64,000 bases of DNA from Mollicutes bacterium (GCA_003553945.1 PWEL01000026.1:1-64000), one strand, 5' to 3'. Counted from the stretch's first letter, positions 37,437-47,458 are shown. Notes: a model not told the origin generated them from the sequence alone. Made by a program: numbers and translations.

Positions 37437-37933
37437 AACAATCCCTCTAAATCAACAAGGTCTACGCGCCGTCTCGTTTGGTCCACATGCTCGACGTACG
37501 CTTTCAGAAATGGCACGAGCGCATCCTTCCGTCCGTCTCTCGCCACGCGAAGCATGGCCCCCTGCGGAACTTCGAAGACATTTTTAATGCGGCCTTTATG
37601 GATATCTCCCTGATAGACGTCAAACCCTATTAGTTCATCATAGTAATACGCATCCTCTTCGAGGGCCTCTCTCGCTTCACGGGGAATCTCGAGGTCTACG
37701 TTTTTGAATGTGGACGCCTCTTCTAGGGAATCAATCTCTTCAAACCCGAGCACATCCCGGCCTTTCTTTTCCTTATGTGTAACAACGGTGAGCGGAATCC
37801 GGCCGGTTCTCTTTCTAGCATAAAGGACATTGCCCCTCTGATAGCGCGCATGCTTGAAATGGGAGTAGGTCTTCACCTCTACTTCACCATTCACACCATG
37901 TGTCCCGGTGATGATGCCGATGATGACATGCAT
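37433..37933 (-). CDS. rimM: Ribosome maturation factor RimM
   Basis: IGIITGTHGVNGEVEVKTYS; YYYDELIGFDVY; ATGA overlap with trmD. Confidence 0.95.
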   Translation of the reverse strand: MHVIIGIITGTHGVNGEVEVKTYSHFKHARYQRGNVLYARKRTGRIPLTVVTHKEKKGRDVLGFEEIDSLEEASTFKNVDLEIPREAREALEEDAYYYDELIGFDVYQGDIHKGRIKNVFEVPQGAMLRVARDGRKDALVPFLKAYVEHVDQTRRRVDLVDLEGLL

Positions 37934-37945
37934 GTTTCGCCTCCT

Positions 37946-39133
37946 CTACTTCGAGAACATGACTTTCTCACTGTTGAACATCATGTTGAGCGCCGCGATG
38001 AACACCCCGGTATATAATAAAGTGGAAAGGAGTACAGCGGCAAGGTTCAACACACTATATTCAAACGTCAGTATGCCCGCCAGAATATTGATCGGGCCAT
38101 AGATAGGCGCTAGATGAGGGAGAAAAGACTGCGTCGCGCTTGCTCCGAAAGAATTCAGGATGCCGATGATAAGCGCTATGAAATAAAACGGCATGATCCA
38201 TGTCGTCGCTTCCTTGACTGACTTCGCAAAAGCGCTGAGCACCGACACAAGTGCGACAATGAAAAAGACAGTGCTTACGATGACGACGAATATCGCAAGG
38301 AAATCCACAAACCGATAGATGGACAGTTCAGGCAGGGAATCATCGAACTGCATAAGACGAGGCAGACTCAAAAGCAGCCCTATGAAAGAGGACAGCGCGC
38401 TCATAAATGAGAGCAGGACCAAACTGAACACCTTCCCCAGAGCAATGTTGCGTCGCCTTGTCGGGGTGACAAGCAGCGTCGCCATCGTGCCTCTTTCTTT
38501 CTCGCCGGCGATAGCGTCCGGTCCGATGTTCATCACACCGACGAACAAGAAAATGATGATCAGCATCGGCATTATCATGGCGAAGCCCTGAGCGGTGACT
38601 GCGCGTTCATCGAAAAGCTCACGCGTCGAAAGGTCGTAGACATGATAATCCTCCGGCGCATCGAGCCGGTCGATGATGATGGATTCATGATATGCGGAAA
38701 GCGCACCGTTGACATGGTTGAATGCATTGGAGGAGTGCGTCGCTGCGGGATTGTAGAGAACCTCGACTGAAGGGACAGCACCCGATTCGACATGCGAGAG
38801 GAAATCCTCCTCGAAGATCAGTCCGGCGTCGATTGTCTCCTCCTCGATCATCGACTCCAGCTCGGAACGTTCCAGATCGCCTTCATAAAGCGTATAGTCA
38901 ACTCTTTCCTCCAGACGCTCTTCAATCGCGGCAGGCATATGCTCCGTATACAGGGTCGGTTCATGTGTCTCTTCACTCGTGATCTGCCCGCCGATGACAG
39001 TTCCAATCATGAAATAGACCAGAAAAATCGCCAGACCGGGCAGAACAAACACAGTGAGCACAAGACGTCGGTCCGTCACGACCCGGAAAATCTCTTTCTT
39101 GAAGATCACCCACCATTTATGCATCGTGGACAC
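37946..39133 (-). CDS. natB: ABC-2 type permease (NatB-like)
   Basis: N-terminal TM, large extracytoplasmic loop, IGPDAIAGEKERGTMATLLVTPTRRRNIALGKV. Confidence 0.88.
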   Translation of the reverse strand: MSTMHKWWVIFKKEIFRVVTDRRLVLTVFVLPGLAIFLVYFMIGTVIGGQITSEETHEPTLYTEHMPAAIEERLEERVDYTLYEGDLERSELESMIEEETIDAGLIFEEDFLSHVESGAVPSVEVLYNPAATHSSNAFNHVNGALSAYHESIIIDRLDAPEDYHVYDLSTRELFDERAVTAQGFAMIMPMLIIIFLFVGVMNIGPDAIAGEKERGTMATLLVTPTRRRNIALGKVFSLVLLSFMSALSSFIGLLLSLPRLMQFDDSLPELSIYRFVDFLAIFVVIVSTVFFIVALVSVLSAFAKSVKEATTWIMPFYFIALIIGILNSFGASATQSFLPHLAPIYGPINILAGILTFEYSVLNLAAVLLSTLLYTGVFIAALNMMFNSEKVMFSK

Positions 39134-39887
39134 TCTCCTCTAAAAGCGAAAAGAAAACATCCTCTAGATCCGCGTCTCCCCTGACTTCGGATAAAGTCCC
39201 TTCACGCTTGATAGTCCCGTCGAGAATGATGCCGACACGGTCACAGAGCTTCTCCACGACACTGAGGATATGGGTTGATAGAATAATCGCCTTCCCTTCA
39301 TTCCTCAACTCCCATAGGTAGTCAGTGACCGTGCGGGCCGTCAACACATCGAGGCCGTTGGTAGGTTCATCAAAAATGACAAAATCCGGATCATGCACGA
39401 GCGATATGGCGAGGGACGTCTTCTGTTTCATGCCGCTCGAGAGGTCGCCGACTTTCACCTCGGCGAACCGATCGATGCCGAACTTGGAGAACAGCGTCTT
39501 TTTTCTTGCCTCCCGCATCGTCTCATCCACATCGTGCAATGTGGAAAAATAGTCGAAAAGATAATTCGGGGTGAAAAAATCATCCAGCTTGAGTTCCGTG
39601 GTCAAGAACGCAATCTTCCGCCGTGCGGCGAGGGAATGGCTGAGCACGCTTTTTCCGTCTATGGATATATCGCCGCGGTCAGGGTTGATCAGCGTGGCTA
39701 CGGAGCGGAGCGCCGTAGTCTTTCCGGCACCGTTCGGTCCGAGAAGACCGTATATCTCACCTCGATTGACAAAGAAGGAAAGCCCCCTTACGGCAACTTT
39801 GCGTTTAGAGTCAGTCTTTTCAATCTTCCTCTGTTTTCTCGAAAGGGTGAACGTCTTGCGGATGTCCCGCACTTCAAGGTCGTGCAT
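39117..39887 (-). CDS. natA: ABC transporter ATPase (NatA-like)
   Basis: [50 protein letters not shown]; 17-nt overlap with natB. Confidence 0.9.
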   Translation of the reverse strand: MHDLEVRDIRKTFTLSRKQRKIEKTDSKRKVAVRGLSFFVNRGEIYGLLGPNGAGKTTALRSVATLINPDRGDISIDGKSVLSHSLAARRKIAFLTTELKLDDFFTPNYLFDYFSTLHDVDETMREARKKTLFSKFGIDRFAEVKVGDLSSGMKQKTSLAISLVHDPDFVIFDEPTNGLDVLTARTVTDYLWELRNEGKAIILSTHILSVVEKLCDRVGIILDGTIKREGTLSEVRGDADLEDVFFSLLEESVHDA

Positions 39888-39921
39888 GGCGTCAACTCCT
39901 GTCTTCGTTAAATACTAGGTT

Positions 39922-39956
39922 AAAAGACCTCCCGAGGGGGAACCCTGAGAGGCCTA
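39922..39956 (-). terminator. Intrinsic terminator/attenuator between khpA and natA
   Basis: GGCCTCTCAGGG-TTCC-CCCTCGGGAGGTC then TTTT; starts at the khpA stop codon. Confidence 0.65.
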
Positions 39957-40202
39957 GAATGAGTCGATATTGATAGTGATCTTCTTGTGGTTGCGCGATG
40001 CGCTCGCATACGCAATGGTCCGGACCGCATTCGCGATGCGTCCATTCTTGCCAATGACGCGACCGAGGTCGTCGTCATGCACCAATACTTGCACGGTGAT
40101 CAGTTTCTCGTCCTCTGAGAGTTTCTTGACTTCCACATCTTCAGGATGGATCACCAAAGGTATGATGAGATTTTCAATCAGCTTCTCATAGTCGACAGCC
40201 AT
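39954..40202 (-). CDS. khpA: KH domain RNA-binding protein KhpA
   Basis: VHDDDLGRVIGKNGRIANAVRTIAYASASRNHKKITINI; directly after rpsP. Confidence 0.95.
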   Translation of the reverse strand: MAVDYEKLIENLIIPLVIHPEDVEVKKLSEDEKLITVQVLVHDDDLGRVIGKNGRIANAVRTIAYASASRNHKKITINIDSF

Positions 40203-40213
40203 GAAATCCCACC

Positions 40214-40486
40214 CTACTCTTCATGCTTTTGCTGGTGGTATTTTTGCATGACGCCCTTCTTCGAGAGAAGGTTCTTCGCAGTGGAAGTAGGCTGGGCACC
40301 TTTGTTCAACCATTCGAGCGCGCGTTCCTCATCGATATCGATGACGCTTGGAACCTCGCGGGGCTTGTAGTGGCCGAGAATCTCCAGGAATCTTCCGTCG
40401 CGTTTCACCCGGGAATCAGCTACGACCAAACGATAATGCGACTGCCTTCTAGCGCCGAAGCGCTGTAAACGAATTTTAACTGCCAT
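40214..40486 (-). CDS. rpsP: 30S ribosomal protein S16
   Basis: MAVKIRLQRFGARRQSHYRLVVADSRVKRDGRFLEILGHYKP. Confidence 0.98.
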   Translation of the reverse strand: MAVKIRLQRFGARRQSHYRLVVADSRVKRDGRFLEILGHYKPREVPSVIDIDEERALEWLNKGAQPTSTAKNLLSKKGVMQKYHQQKHEE

Positions 40487-40513
40487 TATTTTCCTCCTTT
40501 TCAGTCTTTACAG

Positions 40514-40542
40514 AGTGTAACAGAGTAAAGGAGTGTTGTCAA
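40514..40542 (-). promoter_or_regulatory. Promoter for rpsP operon
   Basis: TTGACA - 17 nt - TACACT. Confidence 0.8.
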
Positions 40543-40553
40543 GGTTTTATACC

Positions 40554-40787
40554 TTACACGTCATCATCGAGTTTATAGGGGGAGTCATCGAGCCGGGATA
40601 TCTCCACATAGCGCACATGCTTCAACCCGTTGAGTTTATTCTGTATCTTATCAAGCTGTGCTTCATCGATATAGAGCACGGCGTATTTGCGTTTTTTATG
40701 GTAGTAGCTGACATTCCCGAGCTTCTTCAACCGCTTGAGGACTCGCGGGCTTTTGAAATAGACAATCAGACTTTTCCTGTTTTGCAT
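40554..40787 (-). CDS. ylbG: YlbG family protein (DUF2129)
   Basis: RKSLIVYFKSPRVLKRLKKLGNVSYYHKKRKYAVLYID; paired with ylbF. Confidence 0.85.
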   Translation of the reverse strand: MQNRKSLIVYFKSPRVLKRLKKLGNVSYYHKKRKYAVLYIDEAQLDKIQNKLNGLKHVRYVEISRLDDSPYKLDDDV

Positions 40788-41164
40788 GTTATGCCTCCTT
40801 TGAGTGTATCCGTCTGAATACGCGGTGAGACCGCCCCTGCTATGCGCTCGCTCAGACCATCGAGATATGCCTGAAGTTCTTTCTCCGCTTGCTTGTATTC
40901 CTTCACAAGGGGATGGGTATGAAGCGCCCTTTTCGCCACACTCAGGCGCCGTCTGTAGCGGGCGATGTCAGGATGGTGCTCCCCGTGACGCTCAGCTTCC
41001 CTGTAATCCTTCTCGCACTGCTTGAAATCCGCGATGAGGGCCTGGACTTCTTCATTTGATCTTATCTCCCTGTCAAGACGCTTTAATGTCTTATAGACTT
41101 CCATCGACTGAATCTCTTCAACAAGTGCGTAAGCTTTATCCATGACTTTCTCATCCATTGGCAT
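40766..41164 (-). CDS. ylbF: YlbF/YmcA family protein
   Basis: AYALVEEIQSMEVYKTLKRLDREIRSNEEVQALIADFKQCEKDYREAERHG. Confidence 0.85.
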   Translation of the reverse strand: MPMDEKVMDKAYALVEEIQSMEVYKTLKRLDREIRSNEEVQALIADFKQCEKDYREAERHGEHHPDIARYRRRLSVAKRALHTHPLVKEYKQAEKELQAYLDGLSERIAGAVSPRIQTDTLKGGITCKTGKV

Positions 41165-41254
41165 CACCTTATATATTATAGCACAAACGGTCATTCTCCC
41201 GAAGGAATATCACTTCATCCCGGAACAAAGGGGCTTGAAGGGATGAATAATGGT

Positions 41255-41283
41255 TTGACAAGCGAACAGTGCGGGCATATAAT
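41255..41283 (+). promoter_or_regulatory. Perfect-consensus sigma-A promoter
   Basis: TTGACA - 17 nt - TATAAT. Confidence 0.85.
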
Positions 41284-41309
41284 AAACGTGCTTGAGAAAA
41301 GGTGAGACG

Positions 41310-42491
41310 ATGAAACGACTGCTTTTAGTGTTCTTGATCCTGTTCACACTGACAAACACCACAAGCGTGCTGGACGCCGGGGAGGAGACCTATCCCGTCG
41401 TCTATTTCTACACTGAAGGATGTCTCGACTGCATCACTATCGAGGAGAAGGGCCTTCTCGAAACATTAGAAGCTCAGGGTGTGGATATTGAAACCTACGA
41501 TGTACACCGTGATGGCAACGAGGAGCTCTATCTCCAATATGCAGCGGCCTATGACACCGACAAATCCTACCCGATACTCTTCGCCGGGGAGGATTACTAT
41601 CACGGCGTCGAAGACATTGAGAACGGTGTCGAGGAAGCGCTCATCCTTGAAAGCGCGCAGGACCCGCTGCGGGACGTTGAAGACATTGATGTCGGGGACA
41701 TCTTCGACATCGAGGGCGTCAGCGGATTCCTCCGCGTCGTCGCCGCCGGACTCATCGACGGCATCAACCCCTGCGCAATCGCCATGATGCTGATGTTCAT
41801 CACCATGCTCGGGTTCATCAAGCAGCGGCGGGCCCTGCTCTTCATCAGCATCTCCTACATCCTCGGCATCTTCCTCACCTATTTCGCCATCGGCTTCTTT
41901 GTCCTCGAAGGGCTCAGGCGCTTAGCATTCATCGAGACCATGGCGCACATCCTCTACGCGCTCTTCGCAGCGCTTTGCCTCTTCCTTTTCATCATCACCC
42001 TCCAGGATTATCTTTCCACGAGAAAAGGGGCGCACAGTAAAATCAAGAACCAGCTGCTCCGCCGCATCAGAGCTTTCAACGAACGATTGATGCAGCGCAT
42101 GACGAATGTGTTAAAATACGAACAGAAACGCCCACTCAAACTCTTCTACCTCATCGGCATCCCGTTCATCATCGGTGTGATCATCGGCGTCACTGAAGCC
42201 GTGTGCACGGGACAGATCTATATCGTGGTCCTCTTCAGCCTTCATCAGACCGGACCGATCATAGGCACCATCTATCTATTCATCTTCAATGTGCTCTTCA
42301 TTCTCCCACTCATCATCATCGCCGCAGTCGCCATCAAATCGAAAGATGCGACACGCGTATCCTTATTCATCCACAAGCATACATCGAAGATCAAACTGAT
42401 CACAAGCCTCTTCTTCCTGTTCATGCTGATATATTTCATTACCCAGCTACTCGGCCTGCCTGTCTTCGGCCCCACCCTGTTCGGAGGATGA
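41310..42491 (+). CDS. Thioredoxin-like/CcdA-like membrane fusion protein
   Basis: Signal peptide, thioredoxin-like CxxC (YTEGCLDCITIEEKGL), then CcdA/DsbD-like TM domain with GLIDGINPCAIAMMLMFI and VTEAVCTGQIYIV. Confidence 0.8.
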   Translation: MKRLLLVFLILFTLTNTTSVLDAGEETYPVVYFYTEGCLDCITIEEKGLLETLEAQGVDIETYDVHRDGNEELYLQYAAAYDTDKSYPILFAGEDYYHGVEDIENGVEEALILESAQDPLRDVEDIDVGDIFDIEGVSGFLRVVAAGLIDGINPCAIAMMLMFITMLGFIKQRRALLFISISYILGIFLTYFAIGFFVLEGLRRLAFIETMAHILYALFAALCLFLFIITLQDYLSTRKGAHSKIKNQLLRRIRAFNERLMQRMTNVLKYEQKRPLKLFYLIGIPFIIGVIIGVTEAVCTGQIYIVVLFSLHQTGPIIGTIYLFIFNVLFILPLIIIAAVAIKSKDATRVSLFIHKHTSKIKLITSLFFLFMLIYFITQLLGLPVFGPTLFGG

Positions 42492-42496
42492 TTGTT

Positions 42497-42769
42497 ATGA
42501 AGGTCATCATACGGGAAAACAGCACCATAACATTCGAAGGGGATATCCTCAATATCCCGATCACCGAGGAGGCTTTCAAGCAAAAAAGCCTTGAACTCAT
42601 CGGCGAGGAGGACCCCTGCATCATCCATCGCGCCCACATCAAACAACATTTCGCCGACAGATTGAAGGCGCAGTTCGATGTGCACGGCGACAGTTTGACC
42701 TTGAGTGAATGCTCGGACGTGGATTTCATCGAGGCAGGCAGGGACGCCATCATTGAAAAGAGAGGATGA
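42497..42769 (+). CDS. Small uncharacterised protein between CcdA-like and NifS-like genes
   Basis: MKVIIRENSTITFEGDILNIPITEEAFKQKSLELIGEEDPC...; GGAGG 9 nt upstream of ATG 42497; tightly packed with both neighbours. Confidence 0.75.
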   Translation: MKVIIRENSTITFEGDILNIPITEEAFKQKSLELIGEEDPCIIHRAHIKQHFADRLKAQFDVHGDSLTLSECSDVDFIEAGRDAIIEKRG

Positions 42770-42773
42770 TAGG

Positions 42774-43898
42774 ATGATCTATCTGGACTACGCAGCGACC
42801 ACACCGCTTTCCTCACGTGCCGAAAAAGCCTTGAACCATGCACTGCGGCAATATCCCTGGAACCCCTCCTCCATGCACAGCGGCGGCATCCAGGCGAAAA
42901 AGCGCTACAATGAGGCCAAGGACACTATCGCCGCCTGCCTGGGAACGACCAAAAACCGCCTCGTCTTCACAGGAAGCGGAAGCGAAGCCAGCAACCTCGC
43001 CATCAAGGGATTCCACATGAAACACCCGCAGGCGACCATCCTCACCAGCGCTGTCGAGCACCATGCGACGTTGAACACGGCGAAGCACCTTGAAGACCTC
43101 GGCGTCCGTGTCGAGGTTCTTCCCGTCGACAGCGAAGGCAGGTTGGACCCCGACGCATTAAAGCACGCACTGAAAACACATGACAATGTATTGCTGTCGC
43201 TGATCTATGCGAATAATGAAACAGGCACTATCCAGGACATCCACGAGATCCAGAAAATCCTGAAACCACACCGGGCATCCCTTCATCTCGACATGGTGCA
43301 GGCCCCGCTCCATAGAAAGGTCAGGCTGGAAGAGATGAATGTCGACTACGCCAGTTTCTCCGCTCACAAATGTTTCGGTCCCAAGGGGCTCGGCGCCCTT
43401 TATGTCAAAGACAAGGACACACTGACACCGCTTGTCCACGGCGGGGGCCATGAGTACGGCCTCAGGGCCGGAACGGAGAACCTGCCACAGATTGCGGCGT
43501 TTGAAGCCGCTCTCAAGGAAGCGGAACACGAAATGGATACACGGGAAGCTCGGATAGCTGACTTGAGCGGACATTTCCTTTCCGCCCTTGATAAAGCCTC
43601 CATCCCTTACAAGGTCAACGGCCCGTCATTAAACGGCCGAAGACTCAGAAACATCCTGAACATCGGGTTTAAGGGCCAACGCTCCGAACACCTCCTCCTG
43701 CGCCTGGATAAAGCCGGCATCGCTGTATCGATGGGAAGCGCCTGCGACAGCGATACCATCGAAGCGAGCCACGTCCTCAGCGCCATCGGTGTGGATGAAG
43801 CGTTCCTCAACGGCTCCCTCAGGTTCTCGCTCTCGCACCGCGAAAAAAAAGAGGACCTCGATTACGTGGCGAGCGTCCTCACAGATATACTGAAATAG
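42774..43898 (+). CDS. Cysteine desulfurase (NifS/IscS family)
   Basis: MIYLDYAATTPLS; SAVEHHATLNT; FSAHKCFGPKGLGALYV; SMGSACDSDTIEASHVL. Confidence 0.95.
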   Translation: MIYLDYAATTPLSSRAEKALNHALRQYPWNPSSMHSGGIQAKKRYNEAKDTIAACLGTTKNRLVFTGSGSEASNLAIKGFHMKHPQATILTSAVEHHATLNTAKHLEDLGVRVEVLPVDSEGRLDPDALKHALKTHDNVLLSLIYANNETGTIQDIHEIQKILKPHRASLHLDMVQAPLHRKVRLEEMNVDYASFSAHKCFGPKGLGALYVKDKDTLTPLVHGGGHEYGLRAGTENLPQIAAFEAALKEAEHEMDTREARIADLSGHFLSALDKASIPYKVNGPSLNGRRLRNILNIGFKGQRSEHLLLRLDKAGIAVSMGSACDSDTIEASHVLSAIGVDEAFLNGSLRFSLSHREKKEDLDYVASVLTDILK

Positions 43899-43908
43899 CC
43901 TTGACGGG

Positions 43909-44616
43909 CTATTTTTTTATGAGCTTGTCCTTTTCATCCTCGCTGAGGCGTCGTACCTGACCCGGGGAAAGGGTTTCATCAAGTTCGAGACGATGGATGG
44001 CGATACGCTTCAAAGCGACGACCTCGTGTCCGAGAGAGGCGAACATGCGCTTCAGTTGATGGAATTTGCCCTCACGGATGCGCACAGTCGCTTCCCTTCC
44101 CTCGATATCGACGATTTGAGCGGGTGCGGGCTGATACCGCCGGCCTTTTCCGTCTTCGATCGGAGGCGGTGCTTCAAGCCCATCAAGGCTTTCGACAGGC
44201 TCCTTCGTCTTTACATGATACGTCTTATAGAGATTGGACCTCGGGCTGGTGATTCTGTGGATTAGCTGACCGTCCGTGCTCAGGATCAAAAGTCCGGTGG
44301 CGTCCTTGTCCAGTCTCCCGGCAATATGTAGATCATGCCTCTGATACACTTCATCGAGGTCCTCGAAGACAGTGGGATGCCGGGTATCCGAATGGGTGCA
44401 CACCGTCCCCTCGCGCTTATTCATCATAAGCGTGAGGGAGGGGAAATAGAGGACCTCCTCGCCACCGATGGCGACCACGTCCGCCGAAGGGTCTATCGTC
44501 GTCTGTTTCTTCCGGACGACCTCCCCGTTCACTTCCACATAGCCGGCGCGTATCAGTTTTTCAATATCCTTCCTCGTTCCGTATTTGAGGTTGGAAAGGA
44601 ATTTATCGAGTCGCAT
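43909..44616 (-). CDS. rsuA: 16S rRNA pseudouridine synthase (RsuA family)
   Basis: S4 domain MRLDKFLSNLKYGTRKDIEKLIRAGYVEVNG; GRLDKDATGLLILSTDG. Confidence 0.94.
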   Translation of the reverse strand: MRLDKFLSNLKYGTRKDIEKLIRAGYVEVNGEVVRKKQTTIDPSADVVAIGGEEVLYFPSLTLMMNKREGTVCTHSDTRHPTVFEDLDEVYQRHDLHIAGRLDKDATGLLILSTDGQLIHRITSPRSNLYKTYHVKTKEPVESLDGLEAPPPIEDGKGRRYQPAPAQIVDIEGREATVRIREGKFHQLKRMFASLGHEVVALKRIAIHRLELDETLSPGQVRRLSEDEKDKLIKK

Positions 44617-44651
44617 GGTGAGGCCTCCTCAAAGGAAAAGGGGATTCCTTA

Positions 44652-44900
44652 TCAAAGATTCTGCATCGTACGATAGAAAGAAATCCCCGTCTGTTTTTGA
44701 AAGGCTTTATCCAGTTTCTTCTGTTCCGAGGGGCTGTCCACGACCTCCTGAAAACGCTGGTAGGCTTGTTTCAAAGTCTTCACGCGGGGTGTGTGCTCTC
44801 CGAGATGATATCGCTCGATGAGCGATAGAAAATGGGCGATGTCCTCCGCTTCTTCCGCTTCATACATATCCCATTCAACAGGGTAGTGTCTTTCACTCAT
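44652..44900 (-). CDS. UPF0223 family protein (YktA-like)
   Basis: MSERHYPVEWDMYEAEEAEDIAHFLSLIERYHLG...QAYQRFQEVVDSPSEQKKLDKAFQKQTGISFYRTMQ; start 44900. Confidence 0.75.
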   Translation of the reverse strand: MSERHYPVEWDMYEAEEAEDIAHFLSLIERYHLGEHTPRVKTLKQAYQRFQEVVDSPSEQKKLDKAFQKQTGISFYRTMQNL

Positions 44901-46023
44901 CGCCGAAATTGATGCCGATGCCTTTCGCCGCCTGCACCATCTGACCGTCAGGGTCGACGTACTTGGCGCCGCCCTCGCTGGTCTCTCCGGTGTCGCCGCT
45001 GCCGACGACATCCTCTAACGGCACGCTTGTAATATCCCTGCCGCGGTAGCGCACCATCTTGCCGGCGCCGCCCTGCATGAGAAGGTCAAGAGCGGAGACA
45101 CCGTAGCGCACGCCGAGCATGCGGTCGAACTGGCTCGCCTTGCCGCCGCGTTGAAGATAGGAGAGGTTCGTATAGCGGACCTCATGATTATCGATCATCT
45201 GCTCGAGGTCGTCAGTGATCTTTCTTCCTATGCCGCCGAGACGCACTGAATCAGCGGAATCCTCGACGACTCTCTCGACATGTACAGCGCCGTCCTTCTC
45301 TTTCGCGCCTTCGCTGACTACGATGACAGAGAAGTTTTTCCCGGTCCTGTCACGCTGCTTGACTTTTTCAACCACGTAGCTCAGGTCATAGGGAATCTCA
45401 GGGATAAGAATCACATCCGCACTGCCTGAGAGCCCGCCTTCAAGCGCAAGCCATCCGGTATGACGCCCCATGACTTCGACCACCATGACGCGGTCATGGG
45501 AATAAGCGGTCGTATGAATTTTATCGAGACCGTCGACAATGGCTTCAAGCGCCGTATTGTATCCGAAAGTGACATCCGTCGCCGGCAGGTCGTTGTCGAT
45601 TGTCTTAGGGACGCCTACTACAGGAACGCCCTTCCGCTTGAAATCCCTCGCGCTTGTAAGTGTTCCGTCACCGCCGATGACAATCAGCGCATCGACGCCT
45701 TCTTTTTTCATGTTTTCAATAGCCACGTCGGAGACATCCTCGTTGGCGTATGAACCATCGGGCTTTTGGACGCGGTAATTGAAGAGATTATCCTTGTTGG
45801 AGGATTTGAGGAGTGTCCCACCCCTGTGTTGAATGCCTGAGACCGTGTCTGTGTTCAATTCGATGAAGTCGTTATCATAAAGTCCGGAATATCCCTTCAC
45901 ATAGCCGATGACTTCGAGATTGTATTTATTGATCGCCGCTTTCGTGATGCCGGCGATGACAGCGTTCAAGCCGCTGCAATCTCCTCCGCCCGTCAATATT
46001 CCGATTTTTTCGATAGGTTTCAT
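44893..46023 (-). CDS. pfkA: 6-phosphofructokinase, mixed-substrate-type subgroup
   Basis: IGILTGGGDCSGLNAVI; VIGGDGTLTSARDF; GVPKTIDNDLPATDVTFGYNTA; MGRHTGWLAL. Confidence 0.94.
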   Translation of the reverse strand: MKPIEKIGILTGGGDCSGLNAVIAGITKAAINKYNLEVIGYVKGYSGLYDNDFIELNTDTVSGIQHRGGTLLKSSNKDNLFNYRVQKPDGSYANEDVSDVAIENMKKEGVDALIVIGGDGTLTSARDFKRKGVPVVGVPKTIDNDLPATDVTFGYNTALEAIVDGLDKIHTTAYSHDRVMVVEVMGRHTGWLALEGGLSGSADVILIPEIPYDLSYVVEKVKQRDRTGKNFSVIVVSEGAKEKDGAVHVERVVEDSADSVRLGGIGRKITDDLEQMIDNHEVRYTNLSYLQRGGKASQFDRMLGVRYGVSALDLLMQGGAGKMVRYRGRDITSVPLEDVVGSGDTGETSEGGAKYVDPDGQMVQAAKGIGINFGDE

Positions 46024-46208
46024 AAAAAGCCTCCATGGTTTATGATTTCATTAGTATTGTATCCCTATAGAGCGCAAAACTCAACAATATCGCCTTTATG
46101 AAAACGCTTTTTCCCCGGGAGGGCCATATTCGCTGATTTCGCCCCTTTTTTCGCAAAATGAGCGACGAACAGAAAAAATTTTGTTATAATCGTGTTGAGG
46201 TGAAGAAA

Positions 46209-46805
46209 ATGCTCACAATGGACGATATCATCCGGGAAGGACACCCCAGCCTCAAGAAGGAGAGCGCCCCGGTATCCTTGCCGCTAAGTAAAGAAGATAA
46301 ACGCATCCTGAAGGACATGCGGCAGTTTTTGATCGACTCGCAGGATGAAAACACTAGGGAACAGTACGAACTCCGCGAAGGCGTCGGACTCTCCGCCGTA
46401 CAGATTGATCATCTCAAACGCATGATGGCCATCCATACCCTGGATGAGAAGTTTGAAACCCTCCACGACTATCTCATGGTCAATCCGAAACTCATCAGCC
46501 ATTCACAGGAGAGGACATACCTCCCCGGCGGCGAGGGATGCCTCAGCGTGGACAGGGAGGTCGAAGGACTCGTCCCCCGCTACAAGCGCGTGCGCGTGCG
46601 CACCTATCTTTACCACCCGGAGAGTGACACGCTTGAAGAGACCACACTGCGGCTGCGGGGGTTCATCGCCATCGTCTTCCAGCATGAACTCGACCACTTG
46701 AACGGGGTGTTGTTCACATCCCGGGTGCACACCTCCCTTGAAGGTATAGAACCCATAGAATTCAAAATTGAAGAAGAAAAACAGGAGAAGGAGGTTTCAC
46801 AATGA
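46209..46805 (+). CDS. def: Peptide deformylase
   Basis: [30 protein letters not shown]. Confidence 0.96.
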   Translation: MLTMDDIIREGHPSLKKESAPVSLPLSKEDKRILKDMRQFLIDSQDENTREQYELREGVGLSAVQIDHLKRMMAIHTLDEKFETLHDYLMVNPKLISHSQERTYLPGGEGCLSVDREVEGLVPRYKRVRVRTYLYHPESDTLEETTLRLRGFIAIVFQHELDHLNGVLFTSRVHTSLEGIEPIEFKIEEEKQEKEVSQ

Positions 46806-47452
46806 AACTGTTCATCGACACCGCCAATGTAGAGCACATCAAAGACATCGCCGAGATAGGCATCATAAGCGGCGTCACGACCAACCCCTCGCTGATTGCC
46901 AAGGAAGGCAGGGACTTCAAAGAAGTGATTGAAGAAATCACTGACATCGTCGACGGCCCCATCAGCGGTGAAGTCATCGCCTTGAAAGCCGACAAGATGA
47001 TCGAAGAAGCCAGGGACATCGCCGCCATGCATCAGAACATGGTTGTGAAAATCCCCATGACGAAAGAAGGATTGAAAGCAGTCAAAACCCTCAGCGAAGA
47101 AGGCATCAGAACCAATGTCACGCTTGTATTCAGCGCCAATCAAGCGCTGCTTGCGGCGCTGGCGGGGGCCACATACGTCAGCCCCTTCGTCGGACGGCTG
47201 GACGACACCCTTCAAGACGGCATTGAAGTGGTAAGCCACATCCGCGACATCTACGACATGTATGGACTGGATACTGAAATCATCAGCGCCAGCATACGCC
47301 ATCCGAAGCACCTCGCAGATTCCGCGAGAGCCGGAGCCCACATTGCCACAGTCCCCTATAATGTCCTTTTGAAAGCGTTCAACCATCCCCTCACGGACAA
47401 AGGCATCGACTCTTTCCTGAAGGACTGGGAGGAAGCGTTCGGCAAAAAATAA
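46802..47452 (+). CDS. Fructose-6-phosphate aldolase/transaldolase-like
   Basis: [69 protein letters not shown]. Confidence 0.94.
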   Translation: MKLFIDTANVEHIKDIAEIGIISGVTTNPSLIAKEGRDFKEVIEEITDIVDGPISGEVIALKADKMIEEARDIAAMHQNMVVKIPMTKEGLKAVKTLSEEGIRTNVTLVFSANQALLAALAGATYVSPFVGRLDDTLQDGIEVVSHIRDIYDMYGLDTEIISASIRHPKHLADSARAGAHIATVPYNVLLKAFNHPLTDKGIDSFLKDWEEAFGKK

Positions 47453-47458
47453 CATCCA

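Noticed and set aside
41600-41851. Antisense ORF within the CcdA-like gene
   Set aside because: Short shadow frame with low-complexity Ser/Met/Arg content
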